Source: Cristatella mucedo
Lineage: Eukaryota > Bryozoa > Phylactolaemata > Cristatellidae
Assembly: GCA_009760855.2 (NCBI GenBank)
Contig: WPIO01000004.1
Coordinates: 2,176,001-2,240,000, forward strand
Length of the DNA: 64,000 nt
Direction: 5' to 3'
Shown one piece after another: positions 13,083-22,312 of the stretch (the first letter of the stretch is position 1; every line of letters begins with the position of its first letter). The position numbers and the translations under genes were made by a program. Under the pieces are notes generated by a model. That model searched no databases. It was not told the origin of the DNA and worked only from the letters and a program-made list of their open reading frames with translations.

Positions 13083-13165
13083 GATAATATAACAATAATA
13101 ATAATAATAATGCATTTGATATAGCACCCTCAGAGAACTCAATCTCTTTCTAGGTGCTTTAGATA
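13083..13165 (-). mobile_element. LINE 3' end only, minus strand
   Basis: On the plus strand, an (AAT)n tail at 13090-13112 is followed by the reverse complement of the LINE 3' hairpin (CCCTCAGAGAACTCAATCTC..TTTCTAGGTGCTTTA). Extremely 5' truncated. Confidence 0.85.
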
Positions 13166-13664
13166 CGCCACCGGCTAGTAACCTTCTTGTTAGTTATGAT
13201 CGCGTGTACCTATTATCGCTTCGTTATATTAGTTCTGTACCCTAGAGTAGGCGGACCCTCTGACATTCGATATGTCTGGCTGGGCATCGCCTTGCCCCGA
13301 AAGGGCAAAGCCTGTGGTCAGCTCCCAGAGGCCCGAGGACCGGAACCGTGGACAACTTTGGCGCCCTTTTTCGGCGGAAGCTCTCGACGGTGTTGGACGT
13401 CCGCTCCGTCTACCACAGAGTACTCAGCTATCCGGGTCTTGGACGGCGTACGCTTGTACTGGTGAGACGGAATCCTGCGACGGTGCGACTGTGGAAGCCG
13501 ACTGAGCACTAAAACGTTTGTTCGAGCTTGCGGCGTCATCCCGCGCCCATGTAGTTAACCTTTTATAGGACCTTCCTCTGTAGACTTGTTTAGTGCCCTC
13601 CTTTGTATAGCGCATGCATGTGTATTATATAAAGTGTTGTGTACCCGATCACCTGTGAAACACC
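13166..13664. other. GC-rich stretch, nothing certain
   Basis: GC-rich sequence with TATATAAAG at 13626-13634 that could be a promoter of a retroelement or an unlisted gene. There is no coding domain or matching repeat elsewhere in the window. I considered a solo LTR but found no second copy. Confidence 0.3.
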
Positions 13665-13710
13665 GTTACCGGAGGGCCCGGCGTAACGACCTAGAACGGA
13701 CATAGATAGT
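13665..13710 (+). repeat. 46-bp repeat, probable 5' end of a LINE copy (left copy)
   Basis: Identical to 37120-37165. It starts with a near-palindrome GTTACCGGAGGGCCCGGCGT and is followed in both places by a diverged AAGCCG..CTGGAA..CGGC.ACAG stretch. Here it leads about 300 bp later into LINE endonuclease coding sequence, so the simplest reading is a LINE 5' UTR. Confidence 0.6.
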
Positions 13711-14060
13711 AGTGAGACATAGTGTGAGTAAGCCGCTGGCCACTGGAAATCGGCAACAGTTCAAATGCATTCCTAGACTTTATTGCTGTTTCTAAGATCC
13801 ATGAATTATGTATTAACAAGAAAAGTGCTTCCGAGCCAGAGCTAAAGCCGCGGCCACGAGCTAAGATGCTGCTCGTTTGGCGGTAGCTGCAAGGTGAGCA
13901 CCCACTCGTTTGGTATTCCTAGCATTGTTTAGAACACTCAGCATGTTCTCCCTCAAGCGTCACTGTGAATCTCTCTAACTTAGTGGTCGTTAGGCCTGTT
14001 ATAACTCCGGTGGTCCAGCTGCTTTTCTTTTGAATCCTCGCTCAATGTACAATAAACCCC
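13711..14060 (+). mobile_element. 5' part of the LINE that hosts the virus-like element
   Basis: The last codons before the element (about 14026-14060) encode an LLNPRSMYNKP stretch. The same frame resumes after the element at 35377 with LAISDRISEKGLDLLALTET, the start of an AP-endonuclease (APE) domain of an L2/CR1 LINE. The virus-like element therefore interrupts a previously continuous LINE open frame. Upstream, 13711-14025 is diverged, probable 5' UTR or ORF1-linker sequence. Confidence 0.75.
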
Positions 14061-14061
14061 T
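14055..14061. other. Target-site duplication, left copy
   Basis: AACCCCT here is repeated at 35376-35382. Because the element ends in ..T/A.. the duplication can be read as 5 bp (ACCCC) with symmetric T...A ends, or up to 7 bp with G...C ends; 6 bp would match the usual Polinton value. The duplicated bases belong to the LINE reading frame. Confidence 0.85.
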
Positions 14062-14184
14062 GATGATAGGAATTTTACCTTTTACGACATCGTCAAATTT
14101 TCCTCCAACCTCGGTTCCACCATCGGTTGTCAAAAAATTTCCCGATATCGTAAAAGGTAAAATTCCTATCATCACTAAATTCAA
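14061..14184. repeat. Left terminal inverted repeat, internally palindromic
   Basis: The 124 bp are the reverse complement of 35254-35376 apart from about five mismatches and one deleted G. Inside, the first 32 bp (14061-14092) and bp 14143-14174 are themselves inverted copies with one mismatch, leaving a ~50-bp core. Each end could therefore fold into a 32-bp stem. It would serve as integrase-binding end and probably as replication origin. Confidence 0.92.
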
Positions 14185-14258
14185 TCTTTTTTTAATATAA
14201 GTGTATTCTAGCTTGCTTAACTAAACTTATTTCAATAACATCAGAAGGACTAGGTGTT

Positions 14259-16939
14259 CTAAATCCTGCGTAAGTTAGAACAGGATAACTGAGATCGAAT
14301 GTTATTACTTTTTATTACTTTCTTCAATAAAAGCAAAGTTTTTATAGAATTACCTAATGTCAGAATATAATCACCTTCAACACCTGAATAAGGTAAATTA
14401 AGTAAATTAGAAGGAAGAAAGTTTGGTGAATAGAATCTATGATAGCAGTTAGTAATTGCATTATCATATTCTATAGACAAATTTTCCACCGTTATAGATA
14501 CTGTTGATGTAATAGTTCTATAAGGTATTCTTGTTGCATTATCATCCTTTACAACAAAGTATTTATTTTCAGCTGTTCTTCCATAAACATTATAATAAGT
14601 ATCATCATTAACAATATTAGTATTATCATTATTTATTCTATTGATATCTCCTATTTTTATTTTTATATTCGTGTATAGAGGTTTTTTTAAGTTAATGTCA
14701 GATAGTTTTGCTAGTGTTATGTCAGTGGTGTTGCTAGATAAATTAGTAATACTTTTAGCTCCTATTATTCCTTCAAGAATCAATGACTCGTGGTTAAAAA
14801 GTCTATTCGTTCTTAGAAATGATGTATAAGCTCTTTCTCTTGTGTATGAAAAGTCAGTGGTGTTATTAGCAGTTAATCTATCTACTTCTAGATTTCCCTC
14901 TATTACTTGTCCTCCTTTTGTTCCAGTCTTTGTATCAAGATACTGCTTTGTAGATAAATCTTTTTCATTCACTGGATAACGCACATTCACATATTTTTTT
15001 TACTTAGCAGATAAATCTCCTCTTACAACATCATCAGAGTCTTTTCGAATATAATTATTATCTGAAAAGGTTTTACTTACAGCATCTAAGTCACTAATAG
15101 TAGAACCAACATTTACTATTCTATTTTAACCAAGATTTAGAGTCCCATTCATTTCTAATAATCTTCTACGAAGCATTTTTTTCGTTGTTGCTATATGAAC
15201 AAAGGTATTTAATTCTTTATCAAATAAGTTTGAGCTAGATATAAAAGTTGACGATTGAACAAGTTTTTTATTTGCATCAAGTACATACCCACCGTATAAC
15301 TGGTCTTGTAATGGAACTAATGTTTCCGGAAGAGGTTGTAGTATACTTTTTTCCAGTTGCATATTCATACAATGTTGTAACAACAAGCAAACCTCTGGGA
15401 ATGGTAGTATCAGATAAAGTAGAGATCTATCGACCGTTAATTGTTTTCCCATATAATTTTGTTGTTAAAGACCCATCTACAGTTGCTCTAAAACGTATTA
15501 TAGTAATATTTCCGTCTGATATTCTGTTTAGATAGCTAAAGTTTACACCATCAGTAGGATTAACAGGATCGTTTTCTAAGAAGATAGAGTATTCATTCAT
15601 ATCTAAATTTCCATTAAGAGTTCCACCTGTTAGTTGGTAGTTAGGAAGGTAGTTAGTTGTAGGTTAAGGAAGTTAGAGTCCATATACGATTTATTTGGAA
15701 TATCATTATCAGAAGTAGGAGGCCCTACAACAGATACATTTCCATTTACAGTTAGTGTTCCATTAATAGTTCCACTAGTTTTTAATAGTTCACTGTCTGC
15801 ATAGTCTTTAGTTGCAGCATCATTAGGATTTACAGGATTTGCTAGTTCTATTAACTTATAATTTTTCATATCGACATCTCCATCAGCTGCAGTTCCTCTT
15901 GATACTTTTGTAATGAAATTGGTATCTATATACTTTCTATTTACAGCATCTCCAAGATCAACAGGATCACCTAAATCCTTTATTAAATTTCCATTCATAC
16001 TTAAACTACCAGTAAGTACATCACCTCTTTTTTAATGTAATTTGTTATACCAATTCCTCTTCTTCTAGGTCTGAACACTTCTATACAATAGTAAAAAGAA
16101 AATCAGTGTAAGTTATTCCACTTGCAACAGTAAATTTATCGATAGCATAAGTACACGTTCCGTCAGTGTTAATTATTAAAACTAGAGTACCACTAACTCC
16201 ATAAGTATTATCCGTAGATAACTCTATGTAAGACTTTGTTTTGTCAGTTGCAAACATAACACCACTTACCATTGTAAAGTTGGGTAATACACCAGGAAAG
16301 AATTTTTTAAGATTAATCATGTACGCAACAACATCTCCAGTGGTTGCTACAATAGACTTATCACCTGGTGTAAGTTGTTGTGTTTGAAATTTATTTCCTG
16401 TGCTACCATTAGCTGTAATACTCAAGCCAAGCATGTCAAGATAAAATACGGTTTGATAAGTACCAGAGCCTGCTCCAAAATACCTAAACGATAATTGTTC
16501 ATTATTATCTATATATTTTTTGTCACAGTATCAGAGTCTTATAAGTTAGTAATATTCTTTCCTCCCATATTCATACTTGCAGTTGCTTTACCTTGAAACA
16601 CTTGTGACATATTTTTTAAGAGTCGATAGTTAATCATTTTATAAGGTCTTAAATCACTGTTCCATCGGCAGAGTTTCCTGATATACCAAAAACATTTTTA
16701 CAATTCAAATGCGACATCATCTTTCCATTAGTCTTTGAAAGAAACCCAGACATACTTGAAACGGTTGCTAAGTCACCTATAACATTTGTAGCAACACTTC
16801 CTCCAAAGTTTGAACTAAAACCATAGCTCAAGTTTATAGCATCACCATCATTAAGAGGGTATCCTAAGTTGGTTACTCTATTTCCGTTAGCGTTAAGATC
16901 ACTGTAAATAGAACCATTAATCTTTTTAACTTTTTCCAT
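14259..16939 (-). pseudogene. Phage tail-fibre-like adhesin, broken into at least five frames
   Basis: Coding blocks at 16649-16939, 16081-16434, 15630-15998, 15126-15452 and 14259-14990 lie head to tail on the minus strand and read as one gene of roughly 890 codons. The ATG is at 16939, 13 bp from the divergent gene at 16953. Several blocks share a repeat recognisable as D-x-N-x-N-x-x-x-x-L-x-x-P-x-x-x-x-D-A-x-x-K-x-Y-x-D: 16649-16939 near its start, 15630-15998 twice, 14259-14990 at its start. Such repeats are typical of trimeric bacteriophage tail fibres. A virion attachment fibre is inferred. Frames are interrupted by indels and by stops, for example near 15000 and 16030. The plus-strand gene at 28554 is its paralogue. 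Confidence 0.75.
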
Positions 16940-16952
16940 TCACTTATAATAT
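16940..16952. promoter_or_regulatory. 13-bp divergent promoter, TATAATATA
   Basis: The only DNA between the ATG of the minus-strand fibre gene (16939) and the ATG of the plus-strand gene (16953). It contains overlapping TATA words in both orientations, which implies extremely short leaders. Confidence 0.55.
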
Positions 16953-18047
16953 ATGAAGAATAAAAAAGGAAAAGATGTTGATAGTAAAAAACAAGGAGTA
17001 GATACAACTAAGAAAGTGGTTTCAGGTATTACAACAGCAGCAGAAGTAGGTTCTAAAGCAGTTATAAAAATAGTACCTAAAGTTGCTATGAAGCTGTCCT
17101 TACAGGCCTCAAACAAGATCGCAAAGATAGTTCCAAAGGTATTACAATCTTTCAAGGTTATTGGAACAGCTACAAAAGCTCTAGGAGGATTTCTATCAGG
17201 AGTAACAGGAGTAGTAGATCTTGGTTTGCTTATAAAAGAAATTGTTGATGATATATCTTCTGGAAAGTATGGACAAGTCTTCTGGAAAACAATTTCAGAT
17301 AAAAAAAGAAGACTCAAAGATGGTTGCAAGTTTGGTAGTAGGTTTCTACATTAATGAGATATTATTAGAAGCTGAAAAAGCAAATAGTGATTGGTATTTA
17401 AATCCTAGTAAGTTTTTATCTGAAACGTTTGGAGAAGGTTTCTTGGGATGCAACTCAACTTGATCCTATAGCTTGGAAGAAGAACTTTCTTGAAATGAGA
17501 GGAGGCTTTCTACCAGCTATTTCAGCCATCATCGCTAGCATAGCAAGTGTAATAGGAACAGTTGGTTTAGCAGTTTCAATAGCTGTAGCAGTTGCAGGAT
17601 TGATAAAAAAAATAGTAGATGAAACAATGTATACTGCTGGACCACCTAAAATGAATACTCATGTAGAGAGAATGAGTGCTTTGACACTCCAAAAAGAAAG
17701 ATTAAATAATGCTATTGTAGACTTCAAAAACAAGATAGAACTACTTGAAAAAGGTGTGGATATAGATCTAAGTGATAAAGTACAGAATTCAGAAGTCAAA
17801 AACAGACTGACTTATCTTAATAAAGGAAAAGAACTTGTAGAGAAAGGAGGCGTTAGTTATAGCGAAGATTTAAAAGAGACATAAAAAAAGTAGAAGCTTC
17901 TACTGTTGGTGGTCGTAAAACATGTGACTATAAGGCTGAGAGTGCGATGCTATTGAGTAATCTTTTTGCACAGGGTAAGAGTCAAGAGGAAATATATAAC
18001 GAAATGATTAAACTTAGAGATGAACTCAAACGAAGATGCAAGAACTA
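16953..18047 (+). pseudogene. Hydrophobic structural protein candidate, frameshifted
   Basis: Open blocks 16953-17354, 17242-17463 and 17429-17884 plus a further in-register stretch up to the stop at 18047 read as one gene of about 365 codons with at least three indels. The N-terminus is lysine-rich and followed by alanine/valine-rich amphipathic segments. A strongly hydrophobic stretch with an AISAIIASIASVIGTVGLAV core (about 17515-17580) looks like a membrane segment. The C-terminus is charged (..EEIYNEMIKLRDELKRR..). I do not recognise the family. A minor capsid or membrane-active virion protein is plausible from its hydrophobic and basic make-up. Confidence 0.6.
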
Positions 18048-18590
18048 AAAGTCACTGTAACGAACTATTTTATTATCTTCTGTTAGAGTGTATTTGAAGT
18101 TTAATTTTGCAAACTCAACACTCAAACGTATTACTACATTATCCCGAGCGTAAGCAGCTTCTTCTTCATCATTAAAGTAACCAAGGTGTCTTTTTTCTCC
18201 ATCTATTCGTATATAAGCAACATATTTGCTTGCTCTTTTATTAAAACTAACACCAATAAAATTAGATAATAAACCTTTTACTTTTGGTTTATTTCTTTGA
18301 TTTTCTGAATGAGTTGCTTCACGTAAATTCTCAAAACGATTATTTTGTCTATCATTATCAATGTGATCAATCTCATTCAAAGGTAATTTACCAGTCATCA
18401 ACCACACCAATCTATGAGCGTAGTATAACTTTCCACCAACCATTATTTGTTTGTATCCGCAGGTGTTTATACAACCAGCCTCCGATCCAACTTTTATTCT
18501 TTGTCTTCTAGCTTTATATGTAAATTTTCCTGTTGGGGCGTTGTAATCAAATAATTCAAGAACTCTATTTCTTAGTTCATCTTGATCCAA
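18045..18590 (-). CDS. HNH endonuclease with AP2-like DNA-binding domain
   Basis: An open frame of 181 codons. Residues about 60-100 carry an HNH_3-type core: AHRLVW, then IDHIDNDRQNNRFENLRE with the catalytic H and N residues, then T-x-x-x-N-Q-R-N. The C-terminal part (V-x-Y-I-x-x-x-G-x-x-x-H-L-G-x-F-x-x-x-E-E-A-A-x-A-x-D) matches the AP2/ERF fold commonly fused to phage-borne homing endonucleases. Its stop overlaps the end of the neighbouring plus-strand gene. The codon at the expected start (18590) is TTG, not ATG, although it follows TATAA; either the start was lost or it mutated. Free-standing mobile endonucleases of this type are selfish genes in phages and large viruses; this one probably reached the element horizontally. 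Confidence 0.85.
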   Translation of the reverse strand: MDQDELRNRVLELFDYNAPTGKFTYKARRQRIKVGSEAGCINTCGYKQIMVGGKLYYAHRLVWLMTGKLPLNEIDHIDNDRQNNRFENLREATHSENQRNKPKVKGLLSNFIGVSFNKRASKYVAYIRIDGEKRHLGYFNDEEEAAYARDNVVIRLSVEFAKLNFKYTLTEDNKIVRYSDF

Positions 18591-18629
18591 TTATAAATAG
18601 TTTTATAAATGTTTAATATAATTCTAGTT

Positions 18630-18637
18630 TATATAGA
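18630..18637 (+). promoter_or_regulatory. TATAG-type start-proximal motif of the PLA2-like gene
   Basis: TATATAGA immediately precedes the ATG at 18638. It is one example of the motif found before most genes of the element. Confidence 0.6.
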
Positions 18638-19399
18638 ATGTATAGTGAAGTCAAACTTGATCTGTCTGATCATCAAATTGATCTAATTCATAAATCTAAT
18701 GAACCAATCTCCGTAAGATTAAAACATGTTGATTTAAGTGGCACTAAATCTATTCTTGTAACTGATACTCAAAAAAGAATAGAAAAGTATAAGGCGAAAG
18801 GAGTAGGAATGCAGTTGAATTTGAGTCTTAAACAGTTAAAGGCAAACAGAAAGCGTAGTCCAGGTATTGTAGATATAATAAATAAGATATCTGGAGGAAG
18901 AGAATTTCGCTTAAAGTTGCCACAAGGAGTAAAATCAGAATTTGTTCCAGGCGGAAGTTTTAATAATACTAATAGATATAGTTATGCGGGTCCGGGAACT
19001 AATTTCGCTCAAAGAATGGAACAGGGCTACCAAGGCGTTAATGATCTTGATAATCGTGCACTTATCCACGACCATACATATACAGAGACTGGTGGAATGC
19101 CAGAACCAAGAAGAACAGAAATACGGAATCTGTCAGACCTTGTTCTTGCTGAAAGTGCTGCCCGTATTGCTCTTGATCCTAAGCAGCCTGCTTATGTTAG
19201 GGAAGACGCTAAAACAGTGGCAGCTATCATGGCAGCAAAGGCAAAATTGGGTTTAGGTATTGGGGGAATGTTAAACGATTCATTTGCAACTGATTTCTTA
19301 AAAGATAAAGTAAACAATCCATCAAGTTTGAATAAGATAAAAAATTGTGCTCGAGGCATTGTTGATAGAATGCTAGATATCAGTAGAAAAAAGATATAA
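18638..19399 (+). CDS. Virion protein with parvovirus-type phospholipase A2-like domain
   Basis: Intact, 253 codons, ATG preceded by TATATAGA. Residues about 116-120 (YAGPG) form a calcium-loop-like motif. Residues 142-147 (LIHDHT) provide the His-Asp catalytic dyad, and an Asp at about 167 (NLSDLV) fits the second catalytic Asp. This matches the compact secreted-PLA2 fold that parvovirus VP1 and several Polinton/adintovirus proteins carry for membrane breaching. The N-terminal 60-80 residues contain a basic MQLNLSLKQLK-type segment often seen next to it in related viruses. Enzymatic activity is inferred, not shown. It lies between the HNH gene and a convergent minus-strand gene. Confidence 0.85.
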   Translation: MYSEVKLDLSDHQIDLIHKSNEPISVRLKHVDLSGTKSILVTDTQKRIEKYKAKGVGMQLNLSLKQLKANRKRSPGIVDIINKISGGREFRLKLPQGVKSEFVPGGSFNNTNRYSYAGPGTNFAQRMEQGYQGVNDLDNRALIHDHTYTETGGMPEPRRTEIRNLSDLVLAESAARIALDPKQPAYVREDAKTVAAIMAAKAKLGLGIGGMLNDSFATDFLKDKVNNPSSLNKIKNCARGIVDRMLDISRKKI

Positions 19400-19450
19400 A
19401 AAAATTAACTAACCTAACTAATTTTTATTTTTATTTTATTTTTTAATAAT

Positions 19451-19941
19451 CTAATAATCAGCAGGATCAAACTTTCCTCGTTTTATAGAATCATAGACTT
19501 TAACTTGATCAAGCTTCAATCTAATATTAGGTCTTTCTTCAGAGTTGTAAGAGTCTTTAGTAACATAACTTCCATCGAGAACACCAGTAATAGAAAAGTC
19601 ATTTCCAAATTTATGAACTACTTCAGCAATAGAACTGAACTTCAACTGTTTATTTTTTTGATCGAAGAATATACTTGGCTTGATGCCAAAGCAATTCTAG
19701 CTCCGATTGTAGATCTTTTACTAAAATCATATCCTTCGAAATCAAGTTTCTTACTAGACCTTTCTACAATGTCTTTAATAGATGGCATTATGTCTTCAGT
19801 AATTTATATCGACATGCTGTAATATTGTTTAGAATTTTTTGAAATCCTCTCTTCAATGTGAACTCTAGCTGGTTTTTTTCCTTTTGGAATTATGACTGAT
19901 CCGTTTTCAAGAACTACGAATTTCTTATTTTGGATTTCCAT
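19451..19941 (-). pseudogene. Unknown element gene, broken
   Basis: The ATG at 19941 follows a TATAGAA motif. The frame stops after about 45 codons near 19800, and another frame is open from 19645 to 19451. Together they probably represent one protein of about 160 residues. No domain is recognised. Position between the PLA2-like protein and the protease suggests a virion or maturation role, but that is only context. Confidence 0.45.
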
Positions 19942-19952
19942 TTCTATAAAGG
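19942..19952 (-). promoter_or_regulatory. TATAG-type motif, minus strand
   Basis: On the minus strand CTTTATAGAA directly precedes ATG at 19941, matching the element-wide motif. Confidence 0.55.
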
Positions 19953-19970
19953 ATAAATAATTTGTTTAAA

Positions 19971-20345
19971 TCAAATCAATAATTCCATCGTTGTTCCAAA
20001 ATCAGTCAATTCCATTAGTTTTAAGAAGATTAAACACCTTCTTCCACAATCTTTCTGATTGAACTTTTGCAATTGAAATGTTTGAAAAGATGGTATATCA
20101 CCAAAGTAACTTATTACCTCTGGCATTGGTGGTGCTCCAAAAGAATCAAAGTAACAACACTTAGACCCTTCTATCTTTAATACTGTCACAGTGATATATT
20201 GCAAGGTCTGACTTTCCAGTGTTACAAATAAGACATTCATTCTCTAAAGGCTTTGTCAGTTCATCTCTTGCAAAGACACATCTAAAGTTTTTTATATCTA
20301 AGTTTTTTATATAATTATTTATTTCTATATCTGTCAAAGTTGATG
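19971..20345 (-). pseudogene. Adenain-like cysteine protease (maturation protease)
   Basis: The open part (19971-20240) carries the hallmarks of the adenovirus/Polinton protease family: YFDSFG (the acidic member of the triad), a PP-x-P-E-V-x-x-Y-F stretch, then QKDCGRRCLIFL containing the catalytic cysteine with its oxyanion glutamine. The upstream part up to about 20345 is coding in another frame, and the histidine region falls at the frameshift. No clear ATG remains at the 5' end. In the family this enzyme cleaves capsid precursors inside new virions. Tail-to-head with the zinc-ribbon gene at 20349. Confidence 0.8.
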
Positions 20346-20348
20346 ATT

Positions 20349-20639
20349 TTACTTTTTTTTTAGTTTGTCTATCGCACTCTTAATCTCACCAATTATTTGT
20401 TGTTCACTTGCTCCTCTTCCAATTCTTCTTCCTTGTGATAAAGATCCTTCACCAACAGCAGCTGGAACAGCAACTGGAACTTGAGTACTTCTTAATCTAG
20501 CTAACTTTGATTTCTTTTTACTACAGATTGTACAAATTCCTTTTACCATTCCTCTTAATCCTTTTGTACTATCTACCTCAACATACTCTTCGTGTAATGT
20601 ATCAGTAGACTTTTTACACTTCATACAATATATCTCCAT
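20349..20639 (-). CDS. Small zinc-ribbon protein, DUF5679-like
   Basis: 96 codons from the ATG at 20639; a TTG six bases upstream is less likely. Residues near the N-terminus read YCMKCKK and about 30 residues later ICTICSKKK, a CxxC...CxxC zinc ribbon. The spacing and the intervening K-G-L-R-G-M-V-K-G stretch resemble the DUF5679 family of phage and large-virus proteins. The C-terminal half is alanine/proline/glycine-rich and ends in a lysine tail. Intact. Function unknown; nucleic-acid or protein binding is possible. Confidence 0.7.
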   Translation of the reverse strand: MEIYCMKCKKSTDTLHEEYVEVDSTKGLRGMVKGICTICSKKKSKLARLRSTQVPVAVPAAVGEGSLSQGRRIGRGASEQQIIGEIKSAIDKLKKK

Positions 20640-20662
20640 ATACAAATATAAAAAAAATTAAA

Positions 20663-20668
20663 TATAGG
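20663..20668 (+). promoter_or_regulatory. TATAGG motif abutting ATPase start
   Basis: TATAGG lies directly against the ATG at 20669, leaving no room for a conventional leader. Confidence 0.55.
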
Positions 20669-21339
20669 ATGCCTTTAGAAATTAAGCCTTTTAATTGTGG
20701 GCAGGATAGTGTTACTAAACATAAAGAACCACTACCTAAAGAACCCATTAGAGCTTTAGTTTTAGGTCCAAGTGGATGTGGTAAGACACAGTTAGTATTA
20801 AATTGGATATTTTTAGGAGATCTTAATTACGATGTCTGTACTATTATTGCAGCAAGTTTAGATCAACCACTCTATCGTACATTTATAGATATGACAAAAG
20901 AAAGCCATGCATTTGTTTGGGTTAGTGGAGTAGATGAAATGCCAGATGTTGACTCATATAAGAAGTGTAAAAATGTTGTTTTGTTAGATGATGTTATAAA
21001 TGAAGATCAGAGTAATATATTGGATTACTTTACTAGAGGAAGACATAAAAAATGAATATATTATATCTTGCTCAAGGATTTACAAGTGTTCCTAAAAGAA
21101 ATATAAGAAACAATGTAAACTTTATAATAATCTTTAAACAAAACGGTACAGATATAGAATATATACGTCATTCATATGTTGGTGATATAGATGGAAAGCA
21201 ATTTAAAGATTGGGTCAATTCTTGTACAAGGAAAAGATTTGGATATTGTGTTATAGATCTAACTAAGACCGAGGATGAAAGAAGATTTTGGTCCGTTGAT
21301 GAAAAAGGAAAGCAACTAATAACTACTTTCAATAATTAA
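20669..21339 (+). pseudogene. FtsK/HerA-type genome-packaging ATPase, one frameshift
   Basis: Two overlapping frames (20669-21055 and 21052-21339) make one protein of about 223 residues, the usual size for Polinton packaging ATPases. Walker A is GPSGCGKT (residues about 33-40). Walker B is VVLLDDV (about 105-111). The second frame supplies YLAQGF and the C-terminal strand region with FIIIFKQNG. The break is in a run of six A residues at about 21048-21053, so it could be a one-base slip in the genome or assembly, or a translational slip. The enzyme pumps DNA into the capsid. The gene is otherwise well kept. Confidence 0.88.
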
Positions 21340-21349
21340 TAGGAAAGGA

Positions 21350-22312
21350 ATGATTAACGGAAGGTTGTATCAAAGTAAAAATAAACAATACAGAGGAAGT
21401 GTTCAAGAAGTAATTAATTTAGAAAACTTACTTAGTAATTTAGATAAGTTAAATGTTGCGACGATACTTAACAATGGTGAAGAGATGGCGAGAATAGAAG
21501 CTGAAATTGTTGCTAGAGATCAAGTAGAACATAGACTAAATGAACGTGCTTTAGAACATTCAAAAAATGATTCAGGTGACTTTGATTTTAAAAAACTTAA
21601 AGTAATGAGACCTAAATTTGCAATTCAAATGAAGAATAATAAACTAATTGAAAAGGCGATGGAACCTAAACCTAAAGAACCACCAGATGTTTCCAACGTT
21701 TTGAAAAAAGCAATTACTGATATTGTATCTGGGGAACCTAAAAAAGCAATAAACAGAATAAATCAAGCAAAGACTCATGCAGCTAATCCGGAAATAAGAG
21801 AAATTTTTGATGATGTTCAAAAAACGGTGGCAGAAAGTCTTAACCTTAATCCGTCTACTGGTACTCCAAAAATTAAGAAAAAAAGTATAAAAGAAGTTGA
21901 AAAACCACCAGCTATAAGTACCCCAAAGAAAAAAGGAAGCGTAAAAGAAGTTGAAGAACCACCAGCTATAAGTACGCCAAAGAAAAAAGGAAAAAAAAGT
22001 AAAACTGCTTTACCAATTGTAAGTGTTATAGAACCTGATGCAAGTGTTATAGAACCTGTTATAGAACCTGACACACCTCAATTTACAATTGTAATAGAAG
22101 ATACTTTATCTTCAGTTATTGAACAACCGTGGGTTACTAGAAAAAAAAATTATGAAATTAGAATTATAATTAATACAGGAAGAATGTCATCCAAAATGAA
22201 AGAAGATATAAAGAAAATTACTGAGGATAATATTATGGAGAGTCTTTCTAATACCAAAGAAGAATTAGAGATTATAGAAAAAAAGAAGTATGAAACAACA
22301 AAGTATTCTTGA
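21350..22312 (+). CDS. Lysine/proline-rich element protein with internal repeats, unknown
   Basis: Intact, 320 codons, 10 bp after the ATPase stop and preceded by TAATAGGAAAGGA. Residues about 180-215 contain two near-identical repeats around PPAISTPKKKG and KEVE. About 225-245 has a VIEPD/VIEP repeat. The C-terminus is charged and helical. No family recognised. Repeated basic linkers suit a DNA- or core-binding virion protein, but this is inference. The 3' end overlaps the next ATG (22290). Confidence 0.6.
   Translation: MINGRLYQSKNKQYRGSVQEVINLENLLSNLDKLNVATILNNGEEMARIEAEIVARDQVEHRLNERALEHSKNDSGDFDFKKLKVMRPKFAIQMKNNKLIEKAMEPKPKEPPDVSNVLKKAITDIVSGEPKKAINRINQAKTHAANPEIREIFDDVQKTVAESLNLNPSTGTPKIKKKSIKEVEKPPAISTPKKKGSVKEVEEPPAISTPKKKGKKSKTALPIVSVIEPDASVIEPVIEPDTPQFTIVIEDTLSSVIEQPWVTRKKNYEIRIIINTGRMSSKMKEDIKKITEDNIMESLSNTKEELEIIEKKKYETTKYS

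Noticed and set aside
13187-13664. A solo LTR
   Set aside because: TG...CA ends and a TATA-like box can be drawn, but there is no second copy and no target duplication.
21040-21060. Programmed ribosomal frameshift in the ATPase
   Set aside because: The A-run is suggestive, but many other genes of the element carry ordinary frameshifts; there is no downstream structure I can identify.
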